From Clostridiales bacterium (GTDB lineage Bacteria; Bacillota; Clostridia; Oscillospirales; Oscillospiraceae), in contig SFIL01000003.1 in NCBI GenBank assembly GCA_004556205.1, positions 1 to 63,314 of the forward strand: DNA of 63,314 bases, in the 5' to 3' direction. Below, piece after piece: positions 16,842 through 26,402 of the stretch. A program made the position numbers and the translations under genes. Position 1 is the stretch's first letter. Every line of letters starts with the position of its first letter. The notes beneath the pieces were generated by a model. That model was not told the DNA's origin. It ran no database searches and saw nothing but the letters and a program-made list of their open reading frames with translations.

Positions 16842-17984
16842 TTACACCTCCAGTGTAAAGGTATCGGGCTTCTGCGGATCAAAGCACTCGCTTGCCCACA
16901 TAAAAGTCACCATGTCGGTATCCCCGAGATTCTCGATATTGTGAGTATAGCCCGTCGGAATATCCACAATTTCGAGCTTCTCTCCGCTTACATAATACTC
17001 GATGATCTCGCCGTTGTCAATTCCCCGAAAGCGAATCACACCGCGCCCGCTGACAACCAAAAATTTCTCGTTCTTGGTATGATGCCAGTGATTTCCCTTT
17101 GTAATGTGCGGTTTGGAGATATTCACACTGAACTGTCCGCAAGCCGCCGTGCGAAGGATCTCGGTGAAACTCCCGCGGGCGTCCGTATGCGTCGTCAGCG
17201 GGTAAGAGAAGCTCTCCTTGGGCAGATAGGACAGATAGGTCGCATAGAGCTTCTTCGTAAGCTCGTCCGCCATATTCGGAACACTGCGCAGCTCTCTCGA
17301 GGCGCGGAAAGAGCGGATCAGTTCCGCCAAAGTTCCGAGCGTGACAGGATGCTCCGTCTGCACGCGGCAGAATTCACCTGCACGGTGCTCCCGTCCCGCA
17401 AGCGCAGCGATCAGCTCCGCAACAAGATCGTCAATATAGACGAGGGTCAGCTCTGCCTGCGGGTCACGAATCGTAATCGGCAGGTCGCGGGCAATATTGT
17501 AGCAGAAGGTCGCGACGACAGAATTATAATTCGGACGGCACCACTTGCCGAACAGATTCGGGAAACGGTAGATCAGAACTCTCGCGCCCGTGCGCTCACC
17601 GTAAGCGCGAAGGAGCCGTTCCCCTGCCAGCTTACTCTTGCCGTAAGGGTTATCAAGCTCCGCCTGCACGGATGAGCTGAGCATGACAGGGCAAGCGTTT
17701 CCGTGCCGCTCCAGCGTGTCAAGGAGGGTCATGGTAAAACCGAAATTGCCCTGCATGAATTCCGACTGCTCCTTCGGGCGGTTGACGCCCGCAAGGTGAA
17801 AAACAAAATCGCATGAGGCGCACCATTCGTCCAATTTTGCAGGGTCGGTGTTCAGATCATACTCCCAAACAGTCACGTCAGAGTCAATTGCAAAGGAGCA
17901 ATCCTTCCCCTCCGCAATGTTTTTGAGCGTAGCGCATAGATTTTTCCCCACGAAGCCCCTTGCGCCGGTAACCAAAATGTTCAT
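16842..17984 (-). CDS. capF: CapF-like bifunctional reductase/cupin for UDP-N-acetyl-L-fucosamine synthesis
   Basis: A 380-residue protein with two domains. The N-terminal extended SDR domain (1–250) has TGARGFVGKN, FHLAGVN and the catalytic YGKSK. The C-terminal cupin (about 260–370) has HTDARGSFTEI, HWHHTKNEKFLVV and PTGYTHNIENLG. This pairing is characteristic of CapF/FnlB, which reduces and epimerises the 4-keto product of CapE; CapG then finishes UDP-L-FucNAc. CapE is not found in this window. The ATG overlaps the stop of the upstream flippase gene (ATGA). Confidence 0.9.
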   Translation of the reverse strand: MNILVTGARGFVGKNLCATLKNIAEGKDCSFAIDSDVTVWEYDLNTDPAKLDEWCASCDFVFHLAGVNRPKEQSEFMQGNFGFTMTLLDTLERHGNACPVMLSSSVQAELDNPYGKSKLAGERLLRAYGERTGARVLIYRFPNLFGKWCRPNYNSVVATFCYNIARDLPITIRDPQAELTLVYIDDLVAELIAALAGREHRAGEFCRVQTEHPVTLGTLAELIRSFRASRELRSVPNMADELTKKLYATYLSYLPKESFSYPLTTHTDARGSFTEILRTAACGQFSVNISKPHITKGNHWHHTKNEKFLVVSGRGVIRFRGIDNGEIIEYYVSGEKLEIVDIPTGYTHNIENLGDTDMVTFMWASECFDPQKPDTFTLEV

Positions 17985-20719
17985 AAACGCTTTCCTCCGT
18001 TATGGTAACGCAATCCGACGTAGGTCAATGACTCCCGATAGCGTTTCATGGCTTCGGACGTCATCTGATTTGCGTGTTGTTGCTGCGCTACAATATTCTT
18101 TGGGTGGCACAGGAGTGCGGACATCCAGCGTATGACCCAAAAGGCCGGCAAAAGGAAGGGCAGCTTTTTGAGAATCGGGTATTTGAGGCACATTCTCTGA
18201 TAAGGCGGGAACACACGCTCGAAGTTCCATCGCCGACGAGCCTTCTTTCCCGAAGTCCCCTCTCCCCAGTTCCGCATTGCCCACGCGACACGATGGTTCT
18301 CCTCGCACCCGTAAGCACCGCTGCTAAAAATCACCTCGCTGATAAACTCCGTCATCGCGCTCGGCGCGGCCGCTTCAAACCAAACCGCACAGGTTGCCGT
18401 AATATTGTCATAAAACACCGCGAGGCTGAGCTTTTCCAGTTCCGCGCGGAGATAGGCTTCGTCCAAGTTCGGATAATGTCTGCGATAGACCCACAGATCC
18501 GCTAAATGCTTGATACCGATCCCGCCGTCGCGGTAGTGCTTTGCAAAATGGCAGAACAGATAGATGAATTCGTCCTCGGGAGTCATTTGATAACGGCTGC
18601 TGCCTGCGGCACAGAGGCGCGCTCGCTGCCAGCCGTCTCCGAAATAGGCATAGTAGTCCTCGTTATAGGACGGAATCAGGCACTTATGCAGCTCGATATG
18701 CACATCCAGCTTGCTCCAATGCAGTTCGTGGTCACTCTCTGTTCCCTCACGATAGCCAAGTGCGCGCATAATCTTCTTGATCTTTGCATACTGCTCGGTG
18801 CGGATGAGAATATCAATGTCAGACATGGTACGCATCTCGGGCTTCGGATAGAGGAGCTTGAGCACACTGCCCTTGAGCGGCATATAATCAATACCTGCCG
18901 CCTCAAACTGCCGCGTCAGTGCTTCAAGCTCAAGCATTTGACTCTCTCCGAGGGAGACATTTTTCGCCGTCGCAGATAAAAAGCGCTGCATTGCCGCACT
19001 ACGCGGTGCAATACCGCAATTGACCGCGCCGTAATAGACCAGCGGGGCAATCTGATGCTGTTTGATCAGTTCCTGCGTTTTCTCCGGCGCAAAGCTGTCG
19101 GGAAGAGTTTCCTCCCGCTCTGTCAGCGCACTGCGAATCAGCAGGATAATGCCTCGCTGCTGCTCATCCAGCATATTCACACCCCCATTTGATTGAATTC
19201 GTTCGGACGTATTTCCCTTTTTCTCTCTCCTTGCACGGCAAATGCCGCGCAGCATCGCTCTGCATTGCGGCTGAAGGAGGCTTTGGAGCAAAAGGAAAAC
19301 CGTCACCGACAGAACCGTCAGCACTGCTGCGGAAAGCAGGAGCGTTCCGTAGCTGTCCACGGAGGGAAACAGATACGGATAAAGGAAGCTCAGCAATGCA
19401 AAAATTGCAATATTCGGAAGATAGATCGCGTAGGTTCTCCACGGTGTGCGATGAAGGATCTTTCGGTTCGCGTAGATAATCACATCGTTCGTGCGGTAAA
19501 GAAGCGCAGCGATCGTACCTGCCAGCACGCCGTAAATGCCAAAATAATGTACGCCGATCAGCGACACGACCAAGTTCAGAGCGGATTCAAAAACCGTCTG
19601 CGGCGTCGTCTTTTTGAAATGACCTGCATAGTTGATCGTGCAAAGCATCGGCGTGCGCATTGCCGTCAGCAGTGCAATCGCAACAAACAGCGGCGGAAGG
19701 TTCGCGTCAATATAATTCACATCGGTGACACCGGCAGTATACAGACGTATAAACGGAAGCAGCAAATACAGCACGACGGAGAACAGCGCAAACGCAATTG
19801 CGCTGTAAAACGTCTCAAACAAATCAATCCGCTCGATGTATTTCTTTCGGTCGGTCTGGAACGTCTGCCCCAATACAAAGCTGACACTATTCGTCAGAAT
19901 CGCCAAAGCCCGCTCAATATAGGTAATCACCAGCTTAAACATCGCATAGACGCTGACGACCCGCAGACCGCAGGCAACCGTCAAAATCAGAACGTCCGTG
20001 TTTTGGAAGATCATACCGCTGATCTGATGGATCAGCATATAATTTCTCTGCGAAATCGCCGCATGATTCGGCGCAACACGCAGAGAAAGATACGGATAGT
20101 TTCTGCGAATATACCACAGCATATATGCTGATTGCAGCAGTTGGAGGACAAAGGCCGCCGCCAAGATCGCAACGATATTGCATCCGAGCAGGATTAAAAG
20201 AACTTTTATCAGATTAACAAGGATCGTTATGACAGAGGCAAGATTGACCGTAATATACTTTTTTCCCTCTGCCTCGAGCAGAACGCGGAATTTCCCCAAC
20301 ACGGCAAAAACGAGGACATTGCCGAGTCCGCTGAAAAAAACCGATAAACTGACCGTTGCATAAGACAGTGTGCTTTCAAAAAAGAGCGGATAGAGCGCAG
20401 AGAGGCAGAGCAGCGCCGCAAAATACCACCTCGCCGCACGCTTATAATAAAAATCGGTCGCGGAAAGGATGCCGTTGATGCCGTTCCAATCCCCTTCAGC
20501 CACGGGACGGTAGAGCGCCTGCAGAGTCGTGGCACCGATTCCCGCTTCAAACAGCCCGAGATAGACCAAAAACTGATTTAACGAATTCAGCAGTCCGTTA
20601 ACCTCAGAGCCGTAATTGACCAAATACAGCCGCGGCAGAAGCAGTCCTATTACGATTGTGACCGTCTCACCCAGCACGGAATACCAAAAATTCTTATGAC
20701 TTTTCCTTCGGTTATTCAT
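17981..20719 (-). CDS. Wzx-type flippase fused to a nucleotidyltransferase-like domain
   Basis: A single 912-codon frame with two unrelated halves. Residues 1 to about 505 form a polysaccharide flippase (about 12–14 membrane helices; FWYSVLGETVTIVIGLLLPR at the start). After a basic linker (RARREKKGNTSERIQ) comes a soluble domain (about 521–912) of the uncharacterised nucleotidyltransferase type, with PLKGSVLKLLYP and the metal-site motif MSDIDILI, then LHWSKLDVHIELHK. An internal ATG (19174) behind GGGGGTG could also produce the second half alone (397 residues). The flippase half would move lipid-linked repeat units across the membrane; the role of the second domain is unknown. Confidence 0.8.
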   Translation of the reverse strand: MNNRRKSHKNFWYSVLGETVTIVIGLLLPRLYLVNYGSEVNGLLNSLNQFLVYLGLFEAGIGATTLQALYRPVAEGDWNGINGILSATDFYYKRAARWYFAALLCLSALYPLFFESTLSYATVSLSVFFSGLGNVLVFAVLGKFRVLLEAEGKKYITVNLASVITILVNLIKVLLILLGCNIVAILAAAFVLQLLQSAYMLWYIRRNYPYLSLRVAPNHAAISQRNYMLIHQISGMIFQNTDVLILTVACGLRVVSVYAMFKLVITYIERALAILTNSVSFVLGQTFQTDRKKYIERIDLFETFYSAIAFALFSVVLYLLLPFIRLYTAGVTDVNYIDANLPPLFVAIALLTAMRTPMLCTINYAGHFKKTTPQTVFESALNLVVSLIGVHYFGIYGVLAGTIAALLYRTNDVIIYANRKILHRTPWRTYAIYLPNIAIFALLSFLYPYLFPSVDSYGTLLLSAAVLTVLSVTVFLLLQSLLQPQCRAMLRGICRARREKKGNTSERIQSNGGVNMLDEQQRGIILLIRSALTEREETLPDSFAPEKTQELIKQHQIAPLVYYGAVNCGIAPRSAAMQRFLSATAKNVSLGESQMLELEALTRQFEAAGIDYMPLKGSVLKLLYPKPEMRTMSDIDILIRTEQYAKIKKIMRALGYREGTESDHELHWSKLDVHIELHKCLIPSYNEDYYAYFGDGWQRARLCAAGSSRYQMTPEDEFIYLFCHFAKHYRDGGIGIKHLADLWVYRRHYPNLDEAYLRAELEKLSLAVFYDNITATCAVWFEAAAPSAMTEFISEVIFSSGAYGCEENHRVAWAMRNWGEGTSGKKARRRWNFERVFPPYQRMCLKYPILKKLPFLLPAFWVIRWMSALLCHPKNIVAQQQHANQMTSEAMKRYRESLTYVGLRYHNGGKRL

Positions 20720-21749
20720 GTGCTCTCCTTAAAAAATAATAGGCTTCAAAAAGGAGCAGGATTGGCGTGTAGAGCTTCCGCCTCAAGAGGAAAAGCACCA
20801 CACGGTTTTTTGCGTCGCGAACGTCACCTCGCTGTACGCCGCGGAGAAGCGGATCGGCGGCGATCTTTTTCAGCAGCATTCTCCGCTGCTTCCGCGAATT
20901 CTGCGGCTTAAATCGAAAATACTCATGAAGCTGTCCAACGGACATCGCAAAGTACAGCGCCCCGAAGCGCCGCAGCGTCTCCTCCTCGCAGCCGATCTGC
21001 CGCATAAGGGCATACATTTTCCCGTAGACCAACGAATGCACCTCATGAGTATCGGGATGAAAGCGTCCGAAAAGCGAAGCCGTTCCCTCGCGGCGGTAGT
21101 GGTAAAAAACCTCTTCAGAAAAGAGCACCCTCTTTGCAGCCGCGAAAACATCAAGGTTAAAATCGGTATCTTCCCCGAAATTCAGCTTCCGGTTGAAGCG
21201 AAGCGTTCTGCATATTTCTGCGCGATACAGCTTACAGCACGGTCCGCAAATGCAGATCTGCGGATAGTCCTGCTCCAAAGCGTCCAGCAGCTCCTTGATA
21301 GAATACACACGCGTCGCAGCGATGCGGTAGACATCGGTTTGGGTGCGCTTTCCGCCCGCATAAGTCTCCATCTGCAGGCCGCTGAGAAATACGTCCGCGT
21401 TTTCCCGCTCGATGCCCTCCAGCGCCGCCTGCAAAAAGCCCTCGTCAAGGAAATCGTCACTGTCCACAAACGTGAAAAATTCCCCCGACGCCTCGTCAAG
21501 TCCGCAGTTTCTCGCCGCGCTCACCCCTGCGTTTTTTTGATGCAGTACTTGAACACGGGCGTCCTTTGCCGCGTACTGCTCGCAAAGTGTGCCGCTTGTA
21601 TCGGTTGAGCCGTCATCGACCAGCAGCAGCTCAAAGTTCGAAAAGCTCTGCGACAGTATGCTGTCAATGCACTGCCGCAAATGTCGTTCGGCGTTATAAA
21701 CCGGCACGATCACACTGATTTTCGGCGTTTGATTCATGCAATAACTCAC
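20712..21749 (-). CDS. Family 2 glycosyltransferase
   Basis: A 345-residue GT-A enzyme. KISVIVPVYNAERHLRQC, LLVDDGSTDTSG, NAGVSAARN and the DxD-type VDSDDFLDEG are all present in the first 110 residues. It adds one sugar to a lipid-linked glycan on the cytoplasmic membrane face; donor and acceptor cannot be read from sequence. A GTG start at 21749 has GGAG six bases before it; an ATG 12 bases further in is an alternative. The frame overlaps the end of the upstream glycosyltransferase by 56 bases and the start of the flippase gene by 8. Confidence 0.88.
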   Translation of the reverse strand: MSYCMNQTPKISVIVPVYNAERHLRQCIDSILSQSFSNFELLLVDDGSTDTSGTLCEQYAAKDARVQVLHQKNAGVSAARNCGLDEASGEFFTFVDSDDFLDEGFLQAALEGIERENADVFLSGLQMETYAGGKRTQTDVYRIAATRVYSIKELLDALEQDYPQICICGPCCKLYRAEICRTLRFNRKLNFGEDTDFNLDVFAAAKRVLFSEEVFYHYRREGTASLFGRFHPDTHEVHSLVYGKMYALMRQIGCEEETLRRFGALYFAMSVGQLHEYFRFKPQNSRKQRRMLLKKIAADPLLRGVQRGDVRDAKNRVVLFLLRRKLYTPILLLFEAYYFLRRAHE

Positions 21750-22851
21750 TCATTTCTCCGAGAAAACGTTCATGTAAGGCGTTAATCTCGTTTCGGTTAT
21801 CCCTTTTTCTCTCCGCAGCACTCATAATTGCATAGGCGATGCTCTGTGGCGTCTGCAAATCATAATAGGTAACAAGGCTTCCGACTGCCGAGGTTTCAAC
21901 GGCGGGGATGCGGATGCTGACCACGCCGAGTCCGTTTGCCATATAGGTGAGTATCTTTGACGGAAAGGAGGTCGCATTAAAATCCGCGTCGGGATTTTGC
22001 GTGCTCAACCCGATGTCGCACCTCTGCAAAAAGCGAACAAATTCCTCACCCTTTTTCTCCCCTTCAAAACTGACCCTTTTACCGCCGAGCTTTCCGATCT
22101 CAGCAAGCAGCGTCTCTTTCTGTGCCGTACTGCCGAAACCGAGAATATGGATATGGTATGTTTCGGGCAAGAACTGCGCCGCGCCCACTGCGGCAAGGGC
22201 GCCCCCCTTTCTCGGATCGAGCGTTCCCGCGTAGACACAATGTATTTTCCCATCGTCAAACCGTTCCTCTCGCCGCTGCTCGGCACGGTATGTCCCGTGA
22301 ATCAGCACCGACGGCTTCCGCTCGCGGTTGATTTTCTCATCCAGGAGGGCGGTCGGAAAAATATAAGCGTCGGCGCAGTCAAAAAAGCGCAATTCGCGCC
22401 GAACGCAGGCGTGGTTTCCTGTCACATCGCCGTAAATTTCTTCCGTTTCGAGGAGGAGGCGGATTTTTTTTCGCTTTTTCAAACGCTTTACCGTCCGCAT
22501 CAGCACGAGGGAATGATAGGCAAGCACCGTATCGCCGTCCTGCACATACCGCATCAGATAGCGATGCAGACGGAGCGCAAACAGCGCGGAATCCACAAGA
22601 TTGTGCAGCCGTCCGCCGCGTCCGCGCGAAGGCAGGGTCGTCAGCACGACATTCTCGGATATTTCTCTGCTGCCGCCGCTGCAAGGGCGCGTTTCGAGGC
22701 TGTTGCTTGCGGAAATCAACTCCACGCGATGCCCGCAGGCAGCAATTGCATCGGCAATATAACCGATTTTCGCTGCGGCTGCGGGAGAATAGCTCCGCCG
22801 CTCCGTGCTGTTCGGGGTATCATAATGTGCAATATAAATAACCTTATTCAT
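21694..22851 (-). CDS. Family 4-type (GT-B) glycosyltransferase
   Basis: A 385-residue GT-B-fold protein beginning MNKVIYIAHYDTPN. The C-terminal donor-binding half contains HCVYAGTLDPRKGGALAAV, ILGFGSTAQKETLL, DIGLSTQNPDADFNATSFPSK and the AmANGLGVV loop typical of family 4. The ATG overlaps the upstream epsG stop as ATGA and has GGAGCAG just before it, so it is preferred over the longer frame. Part of the polysaccharide operon; donor sugar unknown. Confidence 0.85.
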   Translation of the reverse strand: MNKVIYIAHYDTPNSTERRSYSPAAAAKIGYIADAIAACGHRVELISASNSLETRPCSGGSREISENVVLTTLPSRGRGGRLHNLVDSALFALRLHRYLMRYVQDGDTVLAYHSLVLMRTVKRLKKRKKIRLLLETEEIYGDVTGNHACVRRELRFFDCADAYIFPTALLDEKINRERKPSVLIHGTYRAEQRREERFDDGKIHCVYAGTLDPRKGGALAAVGAAQFLPETYHIHILGFGSTAQKETLLAEIGKLGGKRVSFEGEKKGEEFVRFLQRCDIGLSTQNPDADFNATSFPSKILTYMANGLGVVSIRIPAVETSAVGSLVTYYDLQTPQSIAYAIMSAAERKRDNRNEINALHERFLGEMSELLHESNAENQCDRAGL

Positions 22852-23918
22852 ATCTGCTCCCAAAACCAATAATACGGATTTGCCTCCGCCCATGTGCTGT
22901 TTGCAATGGAATACAGGCTGAAGGCGACAAACGCAAGCGAAATGAGATAGGTGCAGACCTTACGATCCTGCGGTGCGGACATTCCCGCGATCACCTTCGG
23001 CAGGAGCAACGGCAACACCAGCATAAAATAGTACCCCACACGCAGGGCACCCGTGTAGACCCCGCCGAACGCTTGACAGGCACAGACAACGAAAAAAATG
23101 TTGAGCAGCCCGCTCTGTTCCTCGCTTTCGTCCGAGAATACAAAGCAGAAGAAATAAACCGCGCAAAGCACCAAAAACAGGGTAAGCGCTCCGTTGTCAT
23201 CCGGCACTGCGTTCGGCTTGAAAAGAACGCTGAAAAAGAGAAAGAGCGGCGTTCGAAGCACGAAAATCAGCGGGAGCAATAGGAGAGAGACGATCTTCAA
23301 TTTGTGATTCAGGCGGATATGGTAAAGCGGATAGGCTATCAGGAAAACAAATGCGCTCTTGTGGAACAGCGTTGCCACGGCAACAAGCAGAAGAAACCGC
23401 ACGGGTTTCTTCTCCTCAACGCAAAGCAGGGACAGGGCGCAAAGCCCGATCGCAATGTCCTGACGCAGCCCGGAAAACTGCAAAAGGAATACGGGCAAGC
23501 CGAGATAAATAACATAAGAAAACGCAGGCGAGCGACTCAGCTTATGGTATACAACGGCTATCGGCAGCAAAGACACCAGCGCAGTCACAGCAAGAAAAAC
23601 CTGATGATCCGCACCGCTCAGGACGCCGATCAGCTTGCAATAGATTCGAAAGCCAACCTCATAATTCAGGAAGCTGTTGTTGAGAACCGAACGCCACGGC
23701 AGTTTGGAAAGCTTCTCAAAGGAGCGCAGGTAGCCGTTGTCTCGTCCGTTTCCGAGGTCAACGCCCATCGACTCATGTCGAAGCGCCAACAGGAGAAATA
23801 TCACCGCGAAAAAAGCCCAGCAGAGGATGCGGTTTCTCTTTTTCTCGTCCTTACAGCGCAGATACATTGCCAGCGTAAATACGGCGCACAGTCCGTACAG
23901 CGCAAAATAAACAGTCAC
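22848..23918 (-). CDS. EpsG-family polysaccharide polymerase
   Basis: A 356-residue integral membrane protein with about nine or ten hydrophobic segments. EpsG/Wzy-like features include RHESMGVDLGNGRDN near residue 50, FLQFSGLRQDIAIGL in mid-protein and LFHKSAFVFL shortly after. Members polymerise exopolysaccharide repeat units at the outer membrane face and usually occur once per capsule locus, as here. A GTG start behind AGAGGTGA is used. It pairs functionally with the flippase-domain protein in the same operon. Confidence 0.85.
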   Translation of the reverse strand: MTVYFALYGLCAVFTLAMYLRCKDEKKRNRILCWAFFAVIFLLLALRHESMGVDLGNGRDNGYLRSFEKLSKLPWRSVLNNSFLNYEVGFRIYCKLIGVLSGADHQVFLAVTALVSLLPIAVVYHKLSRSPAFSYVIYLGLPVFLLQFSGLRQDIAIGLCALSLLCVEEKKPVRFLLLVAVATLFHKSAFVFLIAYPLYHIRLNHKLKIVSLLLLPLIFVLRTPLFLFFSVLFKPNAVPDDNGALTLFLVLCAVYFFCFVFSDESEEQSGLLNIFFVVCACQAFGGVYTGALRVGYYFMLVLPLLLPKVIAGMSAPQDRKVCTYLISLAFVAFSLYSIANSTWAEANPYYWFWEQI

Positions 23919-23922
23919 ACAC

Positions 23923-25131
23923 TCACCTCTCGCAAAGATCGCGGTATAGCTTTATATACTCTCGGCACATTTCTTCCTTGGAATAGCTGTTCCGCGCTTT
24001 TTCCGCGATTGCGTCCTTTGCCGGGGCTTCTCGCAGATACGCTTTTACGTTCTGCTCCAAAGTGCGCAGGTCGCCGTATTCGGAAAAGCTGCAATACTCG
24101 TGCAAGGCAACAGACTCCGGTCCGCCCGCACAAAAGCCTGCCACCGGCGTACCGCAGCACAGGCTCTCCGCCAACGGCATGGAAAATGTCTCGCGCCTGC
24201 TTGTCAGCAGAGTCACGTCCGCAAGGCTGTACAGGCGCGCCAGTTCTTCCTGGTCAGAGAGATTGCCGAGCAGCTTCACATTCTCCGGCGGCTGAAGCTC
24301 TGACCCATGCTTCCCCGCAACAAGGAATACAACATTCTTCATCTGCTTCGCAAGCTCTAACACATAGTATCCACCCTTCAGGTGTGCAGGTGCGTCCGAA
24401 AACGATGCCGTCGCATGAAAGACAACACGCTTCTCCCCAATGCCGAGGCGCTTGCGAAGCTCGTCCGTCTCGCGTGGACGGAATACGGTGATATCCACGC
24501 CGTTAAGAATCACCGCATGGCGCTTGCCCTGCAGCATCGGCGAACACTCCGAACGGGCGCGCAGCCAAGGCGAGACGGAGACAACCGTCAGCAGGTCAAA
24601 GCCGTCAAACGCCGCATACATTTTGCTCCATGACCGATGTGTGCGGTCAAGCAGCAGGGATTTCGTCTCCTGCCGAAAGCGCGGGCAGCTCCCGCATCCT
24701 GTTTTCCACCTTTCACACTCGAGCGCATGCCCGCAATTTGCCGTGTACGGAAACTCGGCATGCAGCGTCAACACGGTCTTGATTCTTTGCTTTTTCAGCC
24801 AAGCGAGCAGACGATAAATATTGACAAAATAGCCGTTGATGCAGTGCAGATGCACCACATCGGGACGCTCCTTTTGAATCCGGGAAATCAGCCTGTTTGT
24901 AGAAAAGAAGCAGCCGCCGTACATCAGCCCCGTAAACCGCGTCAAGAGATTGTTGCACTTGGAATATAGCTCCCCGCAGGTCTTAAAAACATTCGGTTCG
25001 TCAGTTTTTTCCCCACGCCCGTAGCAGACAGCAGACGCGATTTTCTCTGCTTGCAGCGCCATGTGGATATCGCGGACAAGCTTCCCGGTACTGCCCTTTC
25101 CGTAGACGCAGTTGACCTGCAAAACCTTCAC
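23923..25131 (-). CDS. Family 4 glycosyltransferase
   Basis: A 402-residue GT-B enzyme. The N-terminal half has MKVLQVNCVYGKGSTGKLV and DVVHLHCINGYFVNIYRL; the C-terminal half has VILNGVDITVFRP, GNLSDQEELARLYSLADVTLLTS and the ExxxxxxPLAESLCCGTPV motif of family 4. Cysteines in the middle (HALECERWKTGCGSCPRF) form the CxxC cluster often seen in clostridial relatives. A GTG start overlaps the stop of the upstream gene (GTGA). Confidence 0.88.
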   Translation of the reverse strand: MKVLQVNCVYGKGSTGKLVRDIHMALQAEKIASAVCYGRGEKTDEPNVFKTCGELYSKCNNLLTRFTGLMYGGCFFSTNRLISRIQKERPDVVHLHCINGYFVNIYRLLAWLKKQRIKTVLTLHAEFPYTANCGHALECERWKTGCGSCPRFRQETKSLLLDRTHRSWSKMYAAFDGFDLLTVVSVSPWLRARSECSPMLQGKRHAVILNGVDITVFRPRETDELRKRLGIGEKRVVFHATASFSDAPAHLKGGYYVLELAKQMKNVVFLVAGKHGSELQPPENVKLLGNLSDQEELARLYSLADVTLLTSRRETFSMPLAESLCCGTPVAGFCAGGPESVALHEYCSFSEYGDLRTLEQNVKAYLREAPAKDAIAEKARNSYSKEEMCREYIKLYRDLCER

Positions 25132-26402
25132 GTTTTGTCCTCCGTTTCAGCATTATTCAGGATTTCGGCAAACCGTGCCGCGTTTGCCCGCGCCGAATGG
25201 TTTTTCTCCGCCAGCCGCAAGGCATTTCGAACGTATCGCTTTCGTTCATCGGGCGAATGAAGAAGCCTGTCCAGCGTTTCTTTCAAAGCAGACAGATCGG
25301 AAACAACATAAGCCGCCTTCTTCTCCCGCAAATACTGCGCACAGGCAAACTCGCTTGGCGCAAAAAGGAGAAAGCAAGTCCCGCAGGCAAGACTATCCGC
25401 AATCTTCGTTGAAAAAGCATATTTGGAATCCTCACGGTAAAAGCTGTCAAAGCTCTCAACGTGCAGAAGGATATCGCTACCGTGCATTCCCTCCCGCACC
25501 TGCGCATAGCTGACAAAGCCGTGGAACCGAATCTGCGGACACGCCTTGAGTGCCTGCTCGATCTCCTCACTCGGCGCTTTCCCGTAAACATCTATGCAGC
25601 AGTCGTCAGTAAGCTCGCGCAGGGTCTTTGCAACCGCAAGCAGCGTTTCATGCCTGCCGACACCTAAGTTCCCGTAATAGGAAATGCGCGGCGGGTGGTT
25701 CTCCGAAGGTGCTGCGCACGGCTGCAACTGCGTGGCTGTGTAGATGACCTCGGAGGGTGTTGAAAAAGCAGCGGCATAAGCTTTTTGCAGTGCCGTACAG
25801 TTATAGACTGCATAGGAAGCCGCACGCATTGTCTTGCGAAACTGTCTGCAAAGCTGCCGTCGAAACAGCGGATAGCACAGATGCGCCAAGCCCTGCGCGC
25901 GAAAATAGTCGTAATCCTTAAAATAATAGCCCTCGCTGTTATAGATCACAAGCGGGATACGGTATTCCTTTGCAAGCCTTCTTGCCAAACGAAGCAGGAA
26001 AGCGCAATCTCCCGCCTGCAGCAACAGCACTTCGGGTGAAAAGTTCTCTATAAACGCCAGAAACCCGCCCTTTTTCCAACAGCCGCTGTTCCACACAAGA
26101 TTGCGCAGCAGCATCGTCAGGGCAGTCCGTGCGCGTTTTTTTTCCGCACCCGCCACCGCCGTTCGACCCTCCTGCTTTTCGAGCCGCCTGCCGACGCGTG
26201 CGCCCTTGACAAACGCGCGCAGCGCCTCTGAATCGGAAACGCAGAAATAGTTTTCACAGCAGTCAAAATTCGGATTGTCCGCCCGCAGAGCAAACTGCGC
26301 AATGCATTCCTTCGGATAGCCGACAAGCATATTAGCAAGCGTCCTTCCGTTGGCGTTTGTATCAGACAGGCAGTTGTTTGCCAGAATCAAAATCCGTTTC
26401 AC
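25128..26402 (-). CDS. GT-B glycosyltransferase
   Basis: A 424-residue protein starting MKRILILANNCLSDTNANG. The donor-side half contains PPRISYYGNLGVGRHETL, IDVYGKAPSEEIEQALKA, ILLHVESFDSFYREDSK and STKIADSLACGTCFL, all typical of family 4-like enzymes. A GTG start behind AAGGATGTG is used. It overlaps the upstream family 2 glycosyltransferase gene by 41 bases. Sugar specificity is unknown. Confidence 0.82.
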   Translation of the reverse strand: MKRILILANNCLSDTNANGRTLANMLVGYPKECIAQFALRADNPNFDCCENYFCVSDSEALRAFVKGARVGRRLEKQEGRTAVAGAEKKRARTALTMLLRNLVWNSGCWKKGGFLAFIENFSPEVLLLQAGDCAFLLRLARRLAKEYRIPLVIYNSEGYYFKDYDYFRAQGLAHLCYPLFRRQLCRQFRKTMRAASYAVYNCTALQKAYAAAFSTPSEVIYTATQLQPCAAPSENHPPRISYYGNLGVGRHETLLAVAKTLRELTDDCCIDVYGKAPSEEIEQALKACPQIRFHGFVSYAQVREGMHGSDILLHVESFDSFYREDSKYAFSTKIADSLACGTCFLLFAPSEFACAQYLREKKAAYVVSDLSALKETLDRLLHSPDERKRYVRNALRLAEKNHSARANAARFAEILNNAETEDKT

